A stretch of DNA of 64,000 nt from Chelonoidis abingdonii (lineage: Eukaryota; Chordata; Testudines; Testudinidae). Shown one piece after another: positions 59,344 to 64,000 of this stretch. Within the stretch, counting starts at the first letter, position 1. Each line of letters opens with the position of its first letter. A program made the translations under genes and the position numbers. Below the pieces are notes generated by a model, which saw only the letters and a list, made by a program, of their open reading frames with translations, had not been told where the DNA came from and did not search any database. The stretch lies in assembly GCF_003597395.2 (NCBI RefSeq), contig NC_133776.1, positions 35,168,345 through 35,232,344 of the forward strand, given 5' to 3'.

Positions 59344-60080
59344 TACTTATACCTAATTCATGACCATGAAAAATGCATCATGGACTGTGAAATCTGGTCG
59401 TGTGTGTACTTTTACCCTACACATTACAGATTTCACCAGCATTTCTCAAACCGGGAGTCCTGACACAAAAGGGTTGGGGCAGCGAGGGGAGGTAGCAAAG
59501 TTATTGTGAGGGGGTTGTGGTATTGCCACCCTTCTGTGCTGCCTTCAGAGCTGGGTGGCTGGAGAGCAGCGATTGCTGGCAAGGCACCCAGTTCTGAAGG
59601 CAGTGCCCCACCAGTAGCAGCACAGAAGTAAGGGTGGTAATACCATACCATGCCACCTTCTGCACTGCTGCCTTCAGACCTGGGCGGCCAGAGAGTGGCA
59701 GCTGCTGGGTCAGAAAGGGCCCAACTCTGCAGGTAGCAGAGCAGAAATAAGGGTTGCAATACTATACTTCTGTGCTCCTGCTGCTGATGGTGGTGCTGCC
59801 TTCAGAGCTGGGCTCCTGGCCAGCAGCCACTGCTCTCCAGGCACCCAACTCTGAAGGCAGCACTGCTGGCAGTAGTAGCACAGAAGTAAGGGTGGCGATA
59901 CCAGAACTTCCCCAACAATAGTCTTTCAACCCCTTATACTGCCTTTTGGGTCAGAACCCCTAGTTACAATATTATGAAGTTTCATATTTTAATAGCTGAA
60001 GTTATGAAATTTTCAGTCATAAGACTTTAAAAATTGTAATTGACCAAAATGGACCATGAATTTGGTAGGGCCCTACTTAT
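59344..60080. mobile_element. DNA-transposon-like repeat with internal repeats, about 723 bp
   Basis: The right end, read inverted, is AGGGCCCTACCAAATTCATGG and TCCATTTTGGTC. The left end is a worn form (ACCTAATTCATGACCATG). TACTTAT flanks both sides (59344-59350 and 60074-60080), compatible with a target duplication. The inside has at least three imperfect units with GCCTTCAGAGCTGGGC, GGCAGC and CAGAAGTAAGGGTGGC-type phrases, some inverted. This is a familiar turtle/crocodilian repeat, perhaps hAT, but the class is not certain. The 108-codon minus frame at 59433-59759 is a shadow. Confidence 0.6.
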
Positions 60081-63011
60081 GCCTAACACTTACACAATTT
60101 TAGAATCAAGCTGCATGCTATATACAACATAGGAGTAAGTGTTCTGCTCTAATACCTCTGGAGACCGAGAACATAGACTCTTCAACACTTTCAGCTTCAT
60201 GTTCATTCTCAAGTACTCCCACGTATACTGTCAGATGTCTTCTATAATTACTGCTCTGCTGTCCCATGTGCACAAAGTAGCCAGTCTTACAAGATTCACA
60301 GCTATAAGCTTCTGAGTGTCTGACATTAGAATTTAGCTCTCATCAGTCTCCAGTGACCTCAATGACAAGTGCTCCAAGTCACTGAACTTCAGACAGTGGT
60401 GTAGCCTGTTCTGTTTGATATGATTCATAACACATAGTGGCATTCTATTTCACTCAACACAGCTCCAGCAAGCCTTTCCATATTTGTACATGAAGATATT
60501 TTCCCTTTCACTGTAACCCTGTTTTCTTCTGGAAAATGTTGGAGATCTTTTGCCTTATGTGGTTGGAGAGACTGGTGTTGTGTACTGTACGTGACTATGA
60601 CCTGATCATATATTCAAAGGGAACAGATTTGTTACTATGCCATAAATATAACACCAGGACTAGTTTTCCACCTCTACATTTTACAAATGGAGAAGGAGAA
60701 CATCAAGACCAATAAACTCTTTGGTTTCTGGTCATGTTGATTGTTGATTTTTAGACTCCACACATGAACCCACCACAACGTGCCTGATTACATGTAGAAC
60801 ATACATAACAGATTATATCAGTGCAGCAGCTCCCTCTTGTGTTAAGCTGTACCTAAACCCCACAGTTACCTCAGTTAAAAAGGTGAACATATAGAGGCTC
60901 TTGCACTCATACCTGAAGTTCAGACTTTGACTTGAACCTGAGTTCTAGACTGTGAAAATGGCACATAGCCTATAATAAGGGGCAATACAGCTGCAAACAT
61001 ATTAGATAGATAAACTGAGGATTAAGATCAGGATTTAAGAGTAGAGACCAGTTTACATGCACAAATATGTCTATATATATATGCAGAGAAAACCTCGTTT
61101 AGTAAAGTCTTTTATCCAAACTTCACCCCAAAATTCTTTACAGAACTAAAGAATGAGGTTATACAGTTAAATTAAGAATAGAGAAATTAAAATAGCATTA
61201 AATGCACAGTCTCTATCCATTTGAAGAAGTGGAGGGAGTCATATCCACATGCATTTGGTTTGCCATCAATATGACCTGAGATGTAAAATGGAAAGTCAAA
61301 ACGAACATTGTACAAGTACGGTACAAGTGTGGCTTTAATTATCCATTATTTGTGCCTGAGATAGTTATCAGAATCTCACTGATTTAATAACAAAACTGAG
61401 AAACCAAAATGATTCCACTGACTTTAATGGGGATCCACTAGTGTAAAACCGGAGTAAGATCAGAATCCATCCCATAGTTTGTCTTGAGTTACATAGATGT
61501 CCCCTATAATAATGTAATTTTTTCCTTGCTAAATTCTAAGGAAGTTGACTACAGATGTTGGAGTGTTTAATCTATGCAAAAGGTGTAAAAAGGGAAAGGG
61601 GCATTTCCCTGCAGTACACCCCAGCATTGTGCTCAGCACCTCCTCATCATCTTCTCAATTTCCCAGACTACACTGGTTCAAAACATGCATCCACTTCATG
61701 AGGTCTCATTTATTAAGTCTTGCTATAGAGTGAAACTCGCTTCGTTAGTCACCCTAGTTCACATCCACTGAGTCCATATAAAAGAGTTCTGGTCAACTTC
61801 CTTGTCCCTGTTCAGGATGCCGCCCAGCCCCCTGCCTGGAGCTAGGATTTACTTTAAACAGTCACTGCGTTCCCTCCGCCATCTGGGAGTCCCAAGTTCT
61901 CCTCCTTGGAGCTGGGTTGTAACTTATGGCAGCTGTAAGGCCTCAGCTAGCTTCTCTTTCAGGTAGTCCCTTCTCCCTAGTTAGTCCTCGGTGGGTTCAG
62001 CAGACAGCCTTCTCCTGCAGGTGACTGCTCTGGCATGTGGGAGGAAGCAGCATACCTGTTAGTTCTCTTCTCCCAGCTCATCCACAGTTGCTCCGGTGAG
62101 AGAGGAATCCTTGTCCTGCCCCCTATGCAAGGCACCTGGTCCAGTCCCTTAAAGAAACAGTAATTGACTTTCCCAAAATACTACTTATTCCCAGGACCAC
62201 GTCTTCTGCAAAAGTACCTCTTATTTCTTAAGCGTTTGTGTACATCAGAGCCTCCAAAAATCTTAAAAGGGCCATGCCACATGATGAGGTGAGCTCCCCC
62301 GACACACCACTGTCCTTAAGTAGTCAGTCTTCCCCATCACAGGTGTAGTGATCATGCATGTCAGGTGAACTTCACTATTTAAGGATATTTGTGCCTTTAC
62401 TGCATCTCTGTTAATGCACTGTACTTCCATGCAATAAATACATTTATTAAAAGTTACTTTAGCCTTAAATTTTCTTAATTAGCTATTTTAAAGTCATTGT
62501 ATTTAGACAATACATTTTTTATTAATTATGGGTCAGCTTCTGATACCCTTACACTAACTGAGTAGGTCCAGGAACTCACTCAAACAAATAGTTCTACTGA
62601 CTGCAAGTCCCTATTTGCAGAATAAGTCACCTGTACTTACTCACACCGAGTAGCAGCAGCATCTGGCCCTACACAATATGAAGTAAAACATGTAAATATT
62701 ATTCTGAGAAAACAAACTCAGGACTCTCTTTAGCCTATGAGATGGTGTGCCACAAATTTAGGATTTGCATTATTTGACTGTGCCTTGACTTAGTCCAGAG
62801 TTTTGGATGTGTAAGGAATGCAGGATCAAGTTCTCTATTTTGAAGATTTTCTGTATTCTATATGGGATAAACTTTCAGCTTGCTTCTCAGGAAATTGGAT
62901 GCACAGCTTTTAAAGGGTACTGAGAACTGTGCTGAATTTACTAGGCAATAACCTGAAAACATATGACACTTAGATTAAGTTTATAATTAATACTGAAGTA
63001 ATGATAATTTA
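60081..63011. other. Intronic stretch, possible worn LTR at about 61740-62350
   Basis: No exon recognised. 61740-62350 is moderately GC-rich against AT-rich surroundings and contains CCCTTAAAGAAACAG and a TATA-like CATATAAAAG; it may be an old LTR, but no ends were found. An ATAT tract lies at 61070-61084. Confidence 0.3.
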
Positions 63012-63112
63012 GGGCCTAGTTCTGCAAACACACATTTATAACCAGGTGGAATGGGACACTTAACACAAAGTGTAATGCTTACTATGGCGAGTTATGTTTG
63101 CAGGAATGGGCC
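63012..63112. mobile_element. Short palindromic MITE
   Basis: Left arm GGGCCTAGTTCTGCAAACA and right arm TGTTTGCAGGAATGGGCC are inverted. The centre is worn. It is of the same group as 49237-49361. Confidence 0.65.
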
Positions 63113-63946
63113 TTTGGTGCTGAATGATCTTTAGGGACTCTGAAGTCATGCGTAAAGAGAGAGCCAGGCTTATTTAACTGAATTTACCTTGCTGTACTTT
63201 GATTATTAATTATTTAGTTAGCAGTCTTTGTTCTACAAGAAATAATTAAGCTTATCCAAAAGCAGTGCTTTAGGATTGGTATCAGCTGCATGTATAAATA
63301 CTGTGACTGGAAGTCCGATTTGCATGACTTCACAAGAGGAAGAGGCAGATGTGAAGGATAAGTACAATTCAGCAGCACGCACACAACATGCAATATAGGG
63401 CATGTGTGCATTGTCTTAGTCTGCGATTATAAAGCTACTCTGCTTGGGCTTTTGAGTTCAGTTTCTCCCACTGTTTTCTTTTTGCTTTAATGACTATGAT
63501 TCAACTCAGATCCCAGGCAGGTAATAGTGAGGATGAAGTATAGTATGAATTTTCTTTTATACTAGTGTCTACCAAGCTCAATTAACATAGTGAGGATGTC
63601 ATTTACTGCTCAAGACTGCCTGCTTAAGAAAAAAAGACGCCAGCACCACATTTTAGTATATTATTAAAGACAGGTAGATGTAACTGAGTCCAGCTAATTG
63701 CTATATTCTAGTCCTTAAAAGGCAGCAGTCTGCTATTTTGTATTCATTATAGGATAGTCCTCCAAAAACAGGAAATTGGGGTAATCAACAGAATGGTAAC
63801 ATCAGCCAGGGAAAGTGCAGAGATGTTGGTGCAATTTGAGTTAAGATTCATTTCTTTAAATTGAGCTGTATTTTTGGCATCGTTTCATGTGTTTATGTAG
63901 ATGAGTCATTGGAAGGATTTTTGTTGTTGTTGTTCTCTTTCTTCAG
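63113..63946. other. Intronic stretch up to the exon 2 acceptor
   Basis: No repeat recognised. The last 30 bases are a TTG-rich and CT-rich tract that serves as the polypyrimidine tract (TGTTCTCTTTCTTCAG). Confidence 0.5.
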
Positions 63947-64000
63947 CAACTTTGAATCCCCGCTGATGTATGAAGTCTCAGAGCACCAAGTCAGCAGCAC
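63947..64000 (+). CDS. Second coding exon of the unidentified host gene (partial, cut by window end)
   Basis: A strong acceptor (CTCTTTCTTCAG) is followed by 54 bases without a stop in the frame set by exon 1: Ser at the junction, then NFESPLMYEVSEHQVSS. Together with MAGHSLLTVP this gives 29 codons. I do not recognise the protein. The phase match with exon 1, the CpG-island position of exon 1 and the good acceptor are the evidence. The exon continues beyond the window. Confidence 0.6.

Larger units (their letters stand above)
37290..63946 (+). other. Predicted first intron, 26.7 kb
   Basis: The GTAGG donor at 37290 and the pyrimidine-rich CTCTTTCTTCAG acceptor ending at 63946 bound a span that contains only mobile elements and anonymous AT-rich sequence. 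The prediction assumes that no exon was missed within it. I saw no other frame with convincing splice sites, but a short exon would be hard to see by eye. Confidence 0.55.

Noticed and set aside
1..64000. CRISPR array, phage or bacterial defence system
   Set aside because: No spaced direct repeats or prokaryotic operons. Repeat content and intron signals are vertebrate.

Overview
This window is non-coding-dominated vertebrate DNA, most likely from a turtle (a crocodilian cannot be excluded). It carries several CR1 LINE copies ending in the ATTCTATGAT-type tail, many hAT and Harbinger non-autonomous elements, a near-complete two-gene Harbinger transposon, LTR-like solo elements and short palindromic repeats that resemble Penelope-like element (PLE) ends. 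There are no Alu, L1 or bird-specific signatures, no bacterial operons, no CRISPR and no intact RNA gene. The host assignment is inferred from repeat style only.

Layout. From 1 to 36.9 kb there is no convincing host exon. The region holds a CR1 tail (1-252), a (CA)n microsatellite, palindromic MITEs, seven hAT elements (14.3, 14.6, 16.5, 20.1, 24.5 and 30.0 kb, plus a GC-rich repeat of uncertain class at 14.8 kb), an LTR-like solo element (23.3-24.0 kb), an old L2/L3-like LINE relic (22.5-23.2 kb), the Harbinger transposon (27.1-31.9 kb) and a 2.7 kb CR1 with RT motifs (33.5-36.2 kb). A 201-base assembly gap (20634-20834) lies inside a G-rich array of one hAT element.

At 36.9-37.6 kb is a CpG island with a short first coding exon: ATG at 37258 in a strong Kozak context and a GTAGG donor at 37290. 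The last 54 bases of the window look like exon 2. A polypyrimidine tract and AG precede 63947, and the reading frame continues exactly from exon 1. If so, 37290-63946 is a 26.7 kb first intron and every repeat in it is intronic. I could not name the gene from 29 codons.

The most interesting signal is a recurring architecture. Three short elements (near 11.9, 35.3 and 57.5 kb) are each built of two inverted copies of a PLE-like terminal sequence and each is flanked by a 12-13 bp direct repeat. The arms contain hammerhead-ribozyme-like cores (CUGANGA, stem II, GAAA, a minimal stem III). Most copies carry a disabling change; the copy at 35503-35539 keeps both core boxes. One palindrome has about 30 nt of CR1-like sequence at its centre. 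Hammerhead motifs in PLE terminal repeats are already published, so the family is not new. The head-to-head structure, the filler and the decay pattern are what deserve checking. I found no wholly undescribed system.
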